From: Bettongia penicillata ogilbyi
Taxonomy: Eukaryota > Chordata > Mammalia > Diprotodontia > Potoroidae
Reading direction: 5' to 3'
Assembly (NCBI GenBank): GCA_023548195.1
Contig: JAJHZJ010000800.1
Span: 124,001 to 188,000 of the forward strand
DNA length: 64,000 nt
In this document: one piece after another, positions 35,165 through 47,514 of the stretch
Numbering within the stretch: the first letter of the stretch is position 1
How the letters are laid out: each line of letters opens with the position of its first letter
The notes under the pieces: model-generated
What the model was told of the DNA's origin: nothing
The model's input: only the letters and a program-made list of their open reading frames with translations
Databases searched by the model: none
Position numbers and translations under genes: made by a program

Positions 35165-35310
35165 GTTTAGAGAGATGCACAGCGGACAGAACACCAGCCC
35201 TGGAGTCAGGAGGACCTGAGTGTTCAAATCTGCCCTCAGACGTTAGACCCTAGCTGTGTGACCCCAGGCGAGTCACCTAACCCCAACTGCATTACAAAAA
35301 AAAAGACAGT
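35165..35310 (+). repeat. Short tRNA-derived SINE with A-tail
   Basis: ccctggagtcaggaggacct, gtgtgaccccaggcgagtca, cctaaccccaactgcattac, then A(9). It lacks the RTE-like tail of Mar1 and ends in a simple A-run, as in younger marsupial SINEs. Confidence 0.75.
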
Positions 35311-35314
35311 ACAA

Positions 35315-35550
35315 AGCCCACCCTCTACAGGAGGTCCTTCCCACTTTCCTTTCTCCATTGTTTGTGCTTTCTCTTCAAGATTACCAGTATTTTATCTGTA
35401 CATAGTTGTTTGCATATTATCTCCCTCATTACAATGGGAACTCTTTGAGGGAACAGGCCATATTTCTGCCTTTCTATGTATCCTGAGTTCTTGGCACAGT
35501 GTATGACATATAGTAAGTACTAAATAAATGTTTGCTAACTGAATGACTGG
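35315..35550 (+). repeat. L2 LINE 3' end
   Basis: ggaggtccttcccactttcc, caatgggaactctttgaggg, ttcttggcacagtgtatgac and atagtaagtactaaataaat: complete L2 terminus. Confidence 0.75.
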
Positions 35551-35689
35551 GTATGAAGGAAGAGTGAGTGGCTCATGGGATGGAGGGAGGAGAAGGAATC
35601 TGGCTATAGGATGCTGGGGGAGCAGGTAAGGAGAAAGCACAGCTTAAAGGAGGAGTTGGCAAAGGATCAAGCTGGCACCATCAAAAGAG

Positions 35690-36310
35690 GGGTGGGAAGT
35701 ATAGCCTCTGACTATGGCACGAGGGTTATAGTCCTGGTTGCAAAATCCTTTTGTCTCCAGAACTTCCATCATTTATTTCTCTTCCCTTCCATTCATATAG
35801 CCAGCCTTTCATCACCTCTCACCCAGAATACTGTCATAAATTAGACCATCTTTTGCCTCATTTCTTACTTAGCCTTAAATCACTGAATGGGTATTGCCTC
35901 AGATAAACTGAGACCTAGGAAAGGCTTTAACTTGAAAAGGGCAAGGTTTCCCACTGCTTCCAGGGCCATCTCCAGTCATCCTGATCTAGATCTTGCCACT
36001 GGACCCAAATGGGGTTGGAGGAAAGAGTGAAGTTGGTGATTCTGCACAGTTCTGCCTCACATAAATCCAATTTACTCGCAAGTCATGATATCACCTTCCT
36101 GATGTCATGGATGAATGAAGTATGAATAACAATAGCCCTGGTTGCACTGTACTAGTTCTGGACTCCAAACTAGTCTTATACATTCTGCCAGGGTAATCCT
36201 TTTAGAGGATATCTCTCTGACCAGATTTATTCTCATGCTTTAAAAAAAAAAAAATGAGTGACTACAATATAAAGCCTAAATTCAACTGACTACACTCCCT
36301 CCCAGATTCA
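35690..36310 (+). repeat. L2-like remnant
   Basis: Degraded L2-type 3' sequence (ccaaactagtcttatacatt, gccagggtaatccttttaga, cagatttattctcatgcttt). Low certainty. Confidence 0.4.
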
Positions 36311-36480
36311 AGTCTACAATCTTAAGGCTGACTATTAAATCATCTAATCCAATTTCCAATTTTACAAATGAGGAAACTGAGTGACAGACTAGTGATATGA
36401 CTCACCCACCATCACACACAGATAGTAAGTAATAAAGCCCACACTTGTGCCCACAAATCCAGTGCTCTTTCCATGTCATC
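36310..36480 (-). repeat. MIR-type SINE fragment
   Basis: aaatcatctaatccaatttc, caaatgaggaaactgagtga, atccagtgctctttccatgt. Confidence 0.65.
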
Positions 36481-36627
36481 TCCTAAACAAACCACCATTA
36501 GGCCAAGGACCAAACTCTGCAGCAGACAAAATTGTAAGTTAAAGATGAAGAGATCATCGTGATGATCTCCATAACTGGATTTCTTTGGCTTTCTTTTAAC
36601 TCTCAATGGTTAAATAGGTGATTTCTA

Positions 36628-36786
<159 letters not shown>

Positions 36787-37369
36787 CTATGAACCATACT
36801 GGGTACAATATGGGGCAGGTTGTGGGGAGAGGGGAGAAGGAAAAGCTAGGTAAGAGCTTATAGTCTCTTCATAGGATGTGAAGGTCAGAAGTGAAAATGA
36901 CCCCCAAATAAACAATAATAGAATATCTATAAATGATATTTGGGGGCTGACCTCTTCATGCTTACTCTATAGTATACAGAATCAGCTGGGTTCTACGAAT
37001 AAACCTTCCCATTTTGTAAGAAAAAGACAGTGATGATAACAAGATGAATCCATTCTCCAAAAACTATCAATGTGCTATAAATAGAAATAGGCCACTAAGT
37101 TGTTTCTCATAATCAAACATATAAGCTAAATGTGAGATTAATATTCTTAAAAAAGTCTAATGAGAAGGGTTTTAATTGAGCATTTCAAGATTATGAAGAA
37201 CAGAATAAAACAGATTTGTCCTTATTCCTTTTTTTTCTAAATATGTGGGAACTTAAGGATCTTGAAATCAGAGAGTAGTACATTTAGAAAAAACAACAGA
37301 AACAGCACATAATGAAGCTTTATTACTTCTACAGCTAGCTGATCAATAGTACATAAACAATTTTAATGA

Positions 37370-37600
37370 ATTAAAGCACTGATTAAGCACTTACTCTGTG
37401 TCTCAAGCACTGTGTTAAGTGCTAGGGATACAAATACAAAAGAGAGACAGTGAGCTCAAGAAAGTTTACATTCTGATGAGGTAGACAAACACAGAGATGG
37501 AGGCTGTGGCTGAGGAAGGAAATTATGGTCTGGGAGGTGAAGATGTCAAGTGGGACAATAGGGTAGTTAACTGACATGCCCTCTACAGAATTAGGTTCTC
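37370..37600 (+). repeat. Old-repeat fragment
   Basis: attaagcacttactctgtgt, ctcaagcactgtgttaagtg, ctagggatacaaatac, then gctcaagaaagtttacattc: same family as 15440-16500. Confidence 0.6.
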
Positions 37601-38531
37601 ATAAAAAGTATGTAAAACTAATAAGTATCAAGTAACAATAAATTTTTTATACAAAGTCATCCAACTATTAAATAGCAATGGAGCTAGGAGCAATCTCTTC
37701 ACAATTCATTCCAAACCATTATATGATTCTCTATATTTCCTCAATGTAATTCAAAATTCAGAGCATGAAAATTTACACTAAATAATAATATTTTTAAAAT
37801 AAAGTTCAAAATATTAGAGGAAAGATGGAAAATATATTAAGAGATCTTGTGCTTTGGAGATCAGCTAACTCGTTGGGCAGGGTAAAAAATTCTTACACTT
37901 TGCAATTTTCAGCACAATTTATTACATGATAAAGAAAAAGAGATTTGCCACACTCCACAAAGCAGCTCTTTCTAGCTTTCTATGGAGATGTACTACCAGG
38001 TGACTGATGGCATTTATTATTTAAATTAAACTATATTAAAATTAGCATTACCTTAAGAATAAGAGTTTCTTGACATTTTTTGTGCTGATTCAACAATTTA
38101 AAAACTCAAAAGCAGGGATGAGAAGCCCTGCTCTAACCCGTAAGTATCCTTTTTTTCAGAAGCTCAAAGAACTTCACAGATGTGTATCAGTGTCCCCCAT
38201 ACACCAACGAGGAAAATAAATTGCAAAGAATAATATTGCCACAGTGAAGCAGGAAGGAAAGGAGATATAAGACTTCCTAACTATATCAAAGATGTCTTAA
38301 ATTTGAGGATGAAAATGACAGATCTTACTTTCAGGTTCAATTCCATTTCTGCAGGTCTATCATGTGTCTAAGTACAAGAAGAATGTAGCCTGGAATAACC
38401 AAATTCTTTCTTAATAAAATAGGGATGGTACATATGAGTGGAACATAAGTTATAAGAATTAAAACAGTAAATTGGAAAGGCACTGTATTAATCTAAAATA
38501 TATGCCATATGCATGTGGTTAGAAAAAGTAG

Positions 38532-38637
38532 CCTTGTTGAAGTAGGCATCTTTCTTGCCTAAATGAGGTCATCTTTAAAAAAAAGAAACAATGCTACATG
38601 AGCTACTTTATAAAAAGTTGGTAGTAGACTATTATCA
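38532..38637 (-). repeat. Unnamed repeat, copy 2 (inverted relative to 34697-34801)
   Basis: The reverse complement matches copy 1 at about 85% over 105 bp, with indels only in a T-run. Family unknown. Confidence 0.75.
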
Positions 38638-38999
38638 GAACAGCATATTCTATTAAATACCATTTGGGTTAAATTTGCCAAAGTGATAAAATGGTATTTC
38701 TACAGAACCTTTCTTGTAAAGATTTAAAAATCTTTTACAAACTATAAAAGCTCTCACTTTTCAGGGCTGGCAAAATTATGGTGTAAATATGGCACAACAA
38801 TTTGCATTCTCTCAGTCTCTAGTTTTTACATCTAGCATGTGAACTGAGTTATCACTACCAATAATATTAAAGAAAAATTAGTATTTACTGAACAATTATA
38901 GCATAAAGTTAATAGGGCAAGAAATTATGATTTCATGAATGTGGGAATTTCCTCCACTGAAGCAGGCTGAAATCTGATTATAATTTAGTGGATAAGTCT

Positions 39000-39052
39000 T
39001 AGAGAGATACCTGAGGCTCAGAGAAGTTAAGTGACTGGCCCATGGTCATGCT
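39000..39052 (-). repeat. MIR fragment
   Basis: gaggctcagagaagttaagt and gactggcccatggtcatgct: reversed MIR CORE piece, just downstream of exon 7. Confidence 0.6.
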
Positions 39053-39156
39053 GTATCATTTTTGTCACTAAATCAAAATTATAAAACAAAAGGATAGAAA
39101 AAAACAAAGCAGAACCATCATAATTAAAGGAGTAGTATGTTTTTATAAAACTTTAC

Positions 39157-39377
39157 CATATATTGAAATCACAGCCAAGATGAGCCATGCAGTCCATTCA
39201 GGAAGGTACTTTATGAATACTAGAGCCATGAGGGCACTGATCATAATGAGATAAGCTTGTTGGAGCCGAAGGGGGCCTTTCCAGTGGATGCAAATCATTC
39301 CTACCACGCCAAAATTCCAGATCACGAGTGCCAGAGTGATATAGTCCATGGCAACATTGTAGGTTTTAAATACTTCA
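39157..39377 (-). CDS. PSEN1: Presenilin-1 exon with transmembrane segments 4-6 (human exon 7)
   Basis: 221 nt, as in human. Acceptor CTGCTTTTCAG before 39377, donor GTAAAG after 39157. It reads [20 protein letters not shown] through [16 protein letters not shown] (human 184-256), spanning transmembrane segments 4 and 5 and most of 6. The last base is the G of the catalytic aspartate codon. Small hydrophobic changes from human ([18 protein letters not shown]) are conservative. The weak GTAAAG donor follows a strong exon body. Confidence 0.98.
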
Positions 39378-39599
39378 CTGAAAAGCAGAGTTAAAAACAA
39401 AGGGGCTAGAACAAAGATGTACTGGATAATTGAAAACAAAACCAAACCACTTCCTAGAGGCAAAACATAACATACTATGAGATCTAAGAGACTATTTATA
39501 GCTTCACTATTTTTTAAAATCCAGACTTGTGACTTCATCAGTGTTGGACCATCTCACTGCAAAAATTGCCTCCATCATACAGGTTGGCAACACATATGC

Positions 39600-39755
39600 A
39601 ATTATACTCTTAGTTGCCTAGAGTATTGAAAAGTTAAGTGATTTACCTACATAAATTTGTCACAAAAGGATTCTGTATCAAGGCAGGAGCTGATCCCAAG
39701 ACTTACTAAACTCACTCCCAAGCCTGTACTCTTATTACTCTACCATGCCGCCTCC
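39600..39755 (-). repeat. MIR-type SINE fragment
   Basis: gaaaagttaagtgatttacc, gcaggagctgatcccaagac, cctgtactcttattactcta and ccatgccgcc, in reversed MIR order. Confidence 0.6.
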
Positions 39756-40261
39756 GGATTTCACTAGAGTAACAACTTTGTACCAGAAAATTCCTCCAAG
39801 CTACCTCAGAGTTCACTGGAAGCGCCCTGCAATCTAGGGTTAGCTTACTTTTTGTCAAATCTGCGATGAAATGATAAAAAGGGCAAGGAATGAGAGACAA
39901 ACCTCCATCTGCTACTCTGAAGATTCATCTGCCTGTTAGGTTTATACCCAGCAATCAGCTATAAGCACTAAATATTAATATGATGTGTTTGAGCTGCATG
40001 CTAGAAATCATGTGAAAACCTATTTTCCAAGAACTTTGCTTCTTGCCCTTTCAGTTACCTGAGGCATCAGCAGAAAGATCAGCGATCATAATGTCAGTCA
40101 TACCAAGAGAAGGGTGACTAAATGTAACAGCATTCTTGAGTTCTACTGAAGTATTACATTAGTTCCCAAAAAGGAAAGAAAGGAAAAACTCTACCTAAGA
40201 GTCTGGTTCCTTGAGGCAAGGCAACATTTGGGAGTTTTTTGTTTATTTAGTTTTAAAAACT

Positions 40262-40486
40262 GAATCTCTTATCTTATCCAGGCTGGAAATATAGGGGCAA
40301 CTCATAGGCTGGTCCCACTCCAAACAGTGTTGGAGCTGTGACTTCCTCTGGGCTGGTGTGCTGTGGCTCCTCCTGCTCCCAGAGGCTTACCACATTAATG
40401 CTGAACTTAGTGTGAATACCTAATCAGCTCAGCCCATCGAAGCTCTTTGGTAACAGGGATTACAGATATGCCCCACCAAATCTAGC
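40262..40486 (-). pseudogene. 7SL (SRP) RNA retropseudogene
   Basis: The reverse complement follows signal-recognition-particle RNA. The 5' Alu-domain start corresponds to ggattacagatatgccccac at the right end. The S domain corresponds to gctgaacttagtgtgaatac and the adjacent cacattaatg, ctcctgctcccagaggctta. The 3' Alu domain corresponds to atccaggctgg at the left. Length is about 225 nt against about 300 nt for 7SL, with an internal deletion in the 5' part. A degenerate T-rich stretch at 40235-40259 (A-rich on the minus strand) fits a poly(A) tail of an L1-mediated insertion. Retention of the S domain shows it comes from 7SL RNA, not a primate Alu. Confidence 0.8.
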
Positions 40487-41103
40487 CTTTTTATCTCTTA
40501 AAGTACCTGTTACAGCACCTACAAACATAAAGAAATAAACTGCAGACTGCTAAGAACTTGAATTTTCAACCCTTCTTTCTAAAACTGTCCTAGGTAGTTT
40601 GAGGCTAATCATATCTTGGGATCTATACCTAAACTGTCTTCAATCTACTTCCTATGGTACATGCAAACTATGGTTAAGGCTGCCCAGGTAGCTTGTTACA
40701 ATAGTAAAGATCATCCAGTCTTCCAATTTTTGAATGAAATTAAAAGGCAAAACAAATTTGGAAAAGAAAAAGTAGTCCATTACAGAATAGTCAAATTAAG
40801 CTAATAGTCTGATAAACATTTTAAAATAATGCAACCAAGCTAGCAGAACCTAAGACTGCGTCAGTGTGTCCATTGAAATAAGATACAGAAAACAGTCAGG
40901 AAGAAAAGGACTGTCATTAGGAATGCAGCTATAAACAATTCTACCAATATTTTGAACTTGTTTGTTAGACCTTATAAGGACTCCATTGATTTGGATATGA
41001 GCATAACATACGTATAACTGAAAAACAATGTAGGTGAGACTAAGTGAAGTCTACAAAAGGAGACAGGAAATTTCTGAAGAGTATTTAGGCTTCGAGGTAC
41101 TTA

Positions 41104-41229
<126 letters not shown>

Positions 41230-42299
41230 TCATATTCATTCTTGCTTTAAAAAAAAAAAAACCAACCTTAATCAAAGACAAACTCTAAGCATAAAATTTT
41301 TTATGATGCCTGTAAACTATACGTGGGAGATGGCAGAATTTACAAGTACTAGAATAGTACAGATTTGCATGTAGTTTTTGGTGCTTAAGATTTAGCACTG
41401 AACAGTGAGTTGGTTAAATATTAATATTAATAGGACACTCAATGGGACAATGGGAGACTCTCCCTGACTCATGCCCTGGAGTTATATTTTTTCCTTCATA
41501 AATAGTACAGTTTTAGAAAAGAATTGGCTCTAACAGAGCAAATCATTAGCAGAAGATATGCATGTCATTAAAACCCAAGGTGGTAATGTTTTAAATACAG
41601 GAGTTTTGTTTTATTTCTGAAATGAGTCCAAGGCATCACTGAAAATCTAAGTCAAAGGAACATTCAATAAATGGACTTCTGGGCACTACACATTAACAGG
41701 GCATGGAAAGTAAGCTATCAATATGACAAAAGAAAGTTTAGAGGCTGAAATCTCATTAAGACTTTCAATACATAAACTCTTATCATATAGTTCAATAAAA
41801 AGTAGCCATGTTAGGGGAGCTCCACGAAACATATCTACTAGTTTACAATCATTGTAAAAAATTTCTGTAGTACCCTACAAAGTACTTTACAAATTACTAC
41901 TATTCATGCAATCCTTAAATTCATGGGGAGAAACTGATTTTTTTATTATATGGAAGATGAAAAAACTTTTTTCAAAAGAAACATAAGCTGATAATACTTG
42001 CATAACACAAATGAACAGGCCCAGTTAAGATAAAATTCAGGGTTCTCAAATGTGAAGAAATCAAGAACAAGAGAGACACAAGAACTATGAAATAATTTCC
42101 AAGGTAAGACCTGAAGCAGAATGGTGGTTAGTGTAAGCAGTCAGTTTTTAGACTGTAGTTCTCTGCCTAGGGCTTGGCTAGATAATTCTGTCCTACTGTA
42201 TCCAGGGATCACTTTTAATTTCCAAATTAAACTAGTTCTTAACTAGAGCATTAAAATGTCATTCATCTCCAGAAGGCAGGAGACCTTGTGTGTGAAGAA

Positions 42300-42485
42300 C
42301 CACTTCTGAACTTCAATTACCTCACCTATGGCATAGAAATACTCAGATAGTTGCCTGGGGGACTGAAAAATTAAAGGACTTGCCTAAACTCATAGAGCTA
42401 GTACTATGAAAGGCAGGCACTACACCTAGGACCTCGTGATTCCAAGGCCAGCCTTGATCCAGTACTCCATACTGTTTCATTACCT
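42300..42485 (-). repeat. MIR-type SINE fragment
   Basis: aaaggacttgcctaaactca, cctcgtgattccaaggccag, gatccagtactccatactg: reversed MIR3-type. Confidence 0.55.
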
Positions 42486-42624
42486 TTACTGTGATTAGTA
42501 TAATTATTACTATCAATAACAACAATAATAATTGATTACCACCCAAAATTTTCAAAGAACCCTTCTGCTCTTTTTAAGGTACAAATAAACATCTCTAAAA
42601 GAATTTACCATTTGCCAAGCAAAG

Positions 42625-42710
42625 GACTTTCAGGCCTCAGTTTCTTCATCTCTAAAGGGAAGTATAAATGGCCTCTGAGGTGCTTCCAGTTCTAAATTTA
42701 TAATCTCATG
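42625..42710 (+). repeat. MIR fragment
   Basis: caggcctcagtttcttcatc, ggcctctgaggtgcttccag: end part of a MIR3-type SINE. Confidence 0.55.
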
Positions 42711-44224
42711 AGAAAGCAATCTTCTTGGGCTCCTTAGGCAATATTTTCACCTATGCTCACTTTCAGATACAATCCAAGTCACAACTATTCCAGAAACACT
42801 GACTAAAAATTAAGTTCCATTCATATTCTTGATGGTAAACACTTATTTTATGTATCTTAACACCATTCACATTAATAATCATGCAGTGTTAAAAATTTAT
42901 GCAGATAAATCCATCTCTCTCAAGTTGTTTCATTACCATGAGATGTAATTAAAAGGGAGAAGACATTTTTATTGCAAGTCAAGCAGTCATGTTTGCTATG
43001 AAATACAGAAACTCAATTCTCTTCAGCTAGTTTAATATGAGTTTCACAAAGTTCTAGTCTTAATAATTTTCAGCTGTTTCATGATTCCCTCTTGTTTCCT
43101 TTACCTAAGAATTTCATTAATGACAGCTCTTTTCGCTGACTTGTATTTATACAGTAACAGTCATAAATTGCTATCTGAAAAACTACTTCCCAAATTAATT
43201 AAAATGTGTAATTAAGACAGAAAATCTACAAAACTACTTTCACCCCCCAACTGTTTCTAATAAAGACAAACAATAGTACTTAAAATGACCTAGTGAAGTG
43301 TAAATGATGGGAGTAATAATAGAGAAATAATGACTATAATAATAAAAAACATGAATAATAGCTTAACAGGGAATAAAAGACAGTACGTGCAAATTCAATT
43401 TATGTCCATGACTTAATAGCACTCTCTTTTGGGATCACAGACAAGGAAAACATGAGTCTCCTAACTCTGTGAAGGCCCCTCAGCTCTCCCATATAATAGG
43501 TGCATAATCACTGTAGCCAGTTTCACAGAAAGGAGCCATTACTTCAACACAAAGAAATAATTTATTCTAACACTCCTTCAATAGCATTCCCTGAAACAGT
43601 TACATTAATAAACTTTTGCAACTTCACTTGTAAAATGTACTTTTTCAACCAAATTGTAAAAAACTGCATGGAATATATTATCAGCTTTTTCCATACTCTA
43701 CTTGTTTTAATTTTTTTTTACAAGTTCTGTATCTTTCACAAGGACTTTTTCACAAGGATTTTCAAATTCTCAAGCATTTATTTGGTGGTTTTCAGAACAG
43801 GTTATGGCAAGTTTCTAAACTTCAGAGATTCAAATGATCATACTACATTTTACAATCCCATCCATACTGTTTTGTTTCTCCAAAGTCAATTTTAGTTAAT
43901 GAAACCTGAACAAAATTAGATGCCAACATGAAAAAAAAATGACAAAATAAGTGTGAATTTTTGGCTGTATACAAATTTTCTGTAAGCAGTCTGAAAATGT
44001 GTGAGCTAAAAGGGCAAAACTACAAAAAATATGATATACTTAGTAGTAAAATCACTATTAAATAAAATTTAAAAAAATTTTAAATAAAACAGTTCAAGGG
44101 CTAATCATGCAGTTTACAGATTATTTGAGTGTCCAATTGCTTCTCCAATTCTGCTTTGGCCATTTTCCTTTTCATTTATACAGCCTCTAAAGCCACAGAG
44201 AAATTAAATTTAACTAAATAATTA

Positions 44225-44420
44225 GTGTTGAAGGAAAAAATACTACACTGGGAGTCAGTAGACTTGGACTGAAATTCCAGATGTGATGAACATGCTGCCA
44301 TGTATCTTTAGGCAAGTAAAATCACCTTCCCGAGTTTCAGTTTCCTTGTCTACAAGATGAGGTTAGAGAAAATGATTTCTAACTTCCCACCCAGCTATAA
44401 ATCCTATAATCTGATCTTAG
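44225..44420 (+). repeat. MIR-type SINE
   Basis: actgggagtcagtagacttg, ttaggcaagtaaaatcacct, cagtttccttgtctacaaga, then ttctaacttcccacccagct. Confidence 0.65.
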
Positions 44421-44479
44421 GATCGCTGTCCTTTCAAATTTTAACTGGGCAACTCCTGACTGATTTAAAAAAAAAAATG

Positions 44480-44960
44480 TATGACCGTGTTAGTCACATC
44501 CTGCCAGAGAGGTGACAGAAACAAAATGCAGAACATGATAAACATTTTTGGACAGAGTCAATGTGGAATATGTTTTGCTGGGCTATGTATATTTATTATG
44601 AGGATTTTCTTTTTTCTTTGTTGTGTAACTGGAAAGAGGGGTTAGAAGGAAGGAGAGATAGAAACTTGTAAAAATCTTTTTTTTAAAAAGATATGATATA
44701 AACTTGGCCCAGAAAAGAGATAAGAAGATGAAAATCCCTTCATTATTTGTAGAGGCAGGGGCCCTGTGCAAGTGGAACACTGCATATGCTGTTAGGCTTG
44801 CCGGATGTTTTGTTTAATTTGGTCAATTGCTCTCCCACCCCCCCTTCCTTTTTATTCTTTGGTACCAGGAATGGCTTGATGGATACAGGAGGGAAGAAGG
44901 ATTGTTTTTGGAAATGAAGGTGATGTAAAAACAAAAAAATACCAATTTTTAAAAATTAAA
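44480..44960 (+). mobile_element. L1-type LINE 3' end
   Basis: tgccagagaggtgacagaaa, attttt ggacagagtcaatg, ggaatatgttttgctgggct and an A-rich end gatgtaaaaacaaaaaaata. The same terminus (gatggtgttataaaaacaaa) closes the L1 fragment at 50310-51045. Confidence 0.6.
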
Positions 44961-45299
44961 AACAATGACAGCAGCAGCAAGGGTTGAAATGATTAGCAGA
45001 AATGAACTTTAAGATTCTGAGAAGATTTCAAATTATCTATCTCCCACAGCCACAGGCCGTAAAGTTGGTGATACTGTTTTGATGGTAAGGAATTCTCATT
45101 CATCCAACACTCCAATGGACCAGTGGTCTTAATGATGAGGACATACTCTAATGATCTAAATGGTAATACAACCATGTCTGACCATTCTGTATCCTTCCTG
45201 TTCATGTTCTCTTGTAAATCTGACATGCAACATATTACATGGACCCTCCTCCAACTCTCTTGAAAATGCACAGATATCAAGAAGCACATGGGTTATCAG

Positions 45300-45430
45300 T
45301 CATCCTTCAAAATCAATCAATAAACATTTGTTAAGCACCCACTATGTGTCAGGCACTGTGTGCTAAGCTCTGGAGATGGAGAAAAAGGCCAAAGATAGTC
45401 CATGCCCTCAAAGAGCTTACAATCTAACTT
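45300..45430 (+). repeat. Old-repeat fragment
   Basis: aataaacatttgttaagcac, ccactatgtgtcaggcactg, gccctcaaagagcttacaat: start of the family at 15440-16500. Confidence 0.65.
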
Positions 45431-45779
45431 CTGCTATGTGACTAGACAATCTTTTCCAGTCATACATTTCTCTGATATTAATAATACAATATAACTTTAT
45501 TTTCCCAACAAGAGGGTCACTTTCACTTGAATACTTGACATGGATTAGGATTTCATTTTAATCTGAACAATCTATCTAAAGATAGGGCTGTAAATCATAG
45601 GTACCTATATATGCAGCAGTATATATAGTGCATTAGGTAGTCAAAACCTCTATTACTTGGTTAAAATCAGGAATGATTATATGCTAATATAAACTATAAA
45701 TACTGAATGGCACCCAGAGAAGCTGACTATAAATATATTAGGCTAGTCTAACATTTACTATGAACTCCAATGGTCTTAT

Positions 45780-45870
45780 TATTAATAAACAAATCCTTAC
45801 ATTTGTAAAGTGCCTTACAGTTCATAAAGCACTTTCACATGTATTGTCTCATGCAATGAAAATAAGATGA
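45780..45870 (-). repeat. MIR fragment
   Basis: tgtaaagtgccttacagttc, ataaagcactttcacatgta: reversed MIR 3' part. Confidence 0.5.
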
Positions 45871-46389
45871 GATAGGGATATGCTAAAATTCTGCATTCTA
45901 AGAATCACAGCATAGAAGGGTGATGTAGGGATTAGAGATACCTCACTCTAAATACCTGACTGGTGGTAGGAGCAGGAGCCAGCTACATATAAAGATAAAG
46001 CTGTATTTAAACTTTATTGTCCTCAAAATAAAGCCAATTAATCACCAAAGCCAGTCAATTCATGCTCTGCTGCAATTCTTGGGCCCATTCTTCTTCCCTA
46101 TTCCCATAATCCTCTACTGGCCTCTTAAGTTTTTCAATTTCTAGTTTGTGAGGCTCAAATGATTCAAGATGACAGTGGTTAAATATGATAGGAGAGCAAA
46201 ATGAAAAGAACCCTTAAGATCATCATTTTTAGGTTTTGAATGAAAAGAGAACTGGAAATGATTGCAAATTTTTGAGAAAGGTAACAGAAACAAAATTTTA
46301 CTTTTGGGTAATTATTTTTGTTCTTAATGGGGTAAATTCAAAAGAGTATCCTCAGGCTCTCAAGAAAGTTAGTTAATATGATAATGCGT

Positions 46390-47150
46390 AAGTTCAAACA
46401 TGAAAAAACTGGAGTCTGATGAGGAACTATAAGAACAGAGAGAAAAAAGGAAGCAAACTAGTAGGCTCTGGTGATGTGAAAGGTAAAGAACATGGAGAAA
46501 CTGAAGATGGCTAACAAAGACTCAGCTAACAATAACTGAGAAACTGAAAAGTGGTTAGGAGTAGAGGAAAGGAAAGACAGTGAAGTCAATCTCACGCTCA
46601 GCTTTAGATAGCAGCAGCTATCCAAGTAGAGATAATCTGCAGGGAATACGGAGTATGTGAATAAGAACATGCTGAGACCAGACTAGACATGATGGTTTAG
46701 GAGCCGTTAGTAATTTAAACTATAAGAAGGCATGGGATATTTGAAGAAATAGTAAGAGGGGCATAAAAGACCCCAAAGAATAGCCTTGGGGGACTTTCCC
46801 TGATAGGCAGGAGAGGAAGAAAAACTGAGGGTGCTGAATAAAAGGGCAGAAAAAGTAATGTGACCTGTCAAGAAGCCTCTCTTGACTGTTAAGGAAGATA
46901 GTGGAATGTCCAATTCAGAAAACCTAGAGAGGTGAGAAGACACAAAGGGAATTTTATAAAGAGAATAAACTCGATACCTCAGCAGGAACTACTTCTATGG
47001 AGAAACGAGAGGATTCAAAGATATAAGTAATGATGAAATGGAGGAAGTCCATCTAAAAAAGATTAGGAAGACCCATATGTGTTTAGAGCAGAAGGTAATG
47101 AGTGCAAGGTTCACATCACAGAACACACAGAAAGGTAAAAGAGAGAACTT
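46390..47150 (+). repeat. Probable old-repeat remnant
   Basis: Purine-rich text with phrases such as gagaccagactagacatgat, atagccttgggggactttcc and aggagaggaagaaaaactga that resemble the later part of the 15440-16500 family. Low certainty. Confidence 0.35.
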
Positions 47151-47164
47151 TATTCTAAAATTAA

Positions 47165-47415
47165 TAATTAACAACAGCTAGCATTTACATAATGCTTAAA
47201 ACACTGTGCTAAGCAGTTTATAAATATCTCATTTAATCTTCACTAGAACCTTGGGAAGTAGCTAATATTATCTCTATTTTACAGTTGAGGAAACTAAGGC
47301 AGGCAGAGAGTGACTTGCCCAGAGTCACACAACTAGTCTCTGAAGCCACATTTGAACCCATGTCTTCCTAACTACAGGCATAGCACTCAATCTACTGCAC
47401 CACCTAGCTGCCTTA
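47165..47415 (-). repeat. MIR/THER1-type SINE, nearly complete
   Basis: agctagcatttacataatgc, acactgtgctaagcagttta, cagttgaggaaactaaggca, gtgacttgcccagagtcaca, ctactgcaccacctagctgc. Confidence 0.85.
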
Positions 47416-47514
47416 ATAACCAAGAATGATCAAGGTATGAAATAAACAAAGGCCAGAAAAGGCAGGATATAATTCACATATAGTGTCACAAAAAGAGCTA
47501 AGAAATACAGATAA

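Noticed and set aside
43500..43895. 131-codon plus-strand open frame in intron 5
   Set aside because: AT-rich, Phe/Ile/Leu-heavy translation typical of chance frames; no domain or conservation visible.
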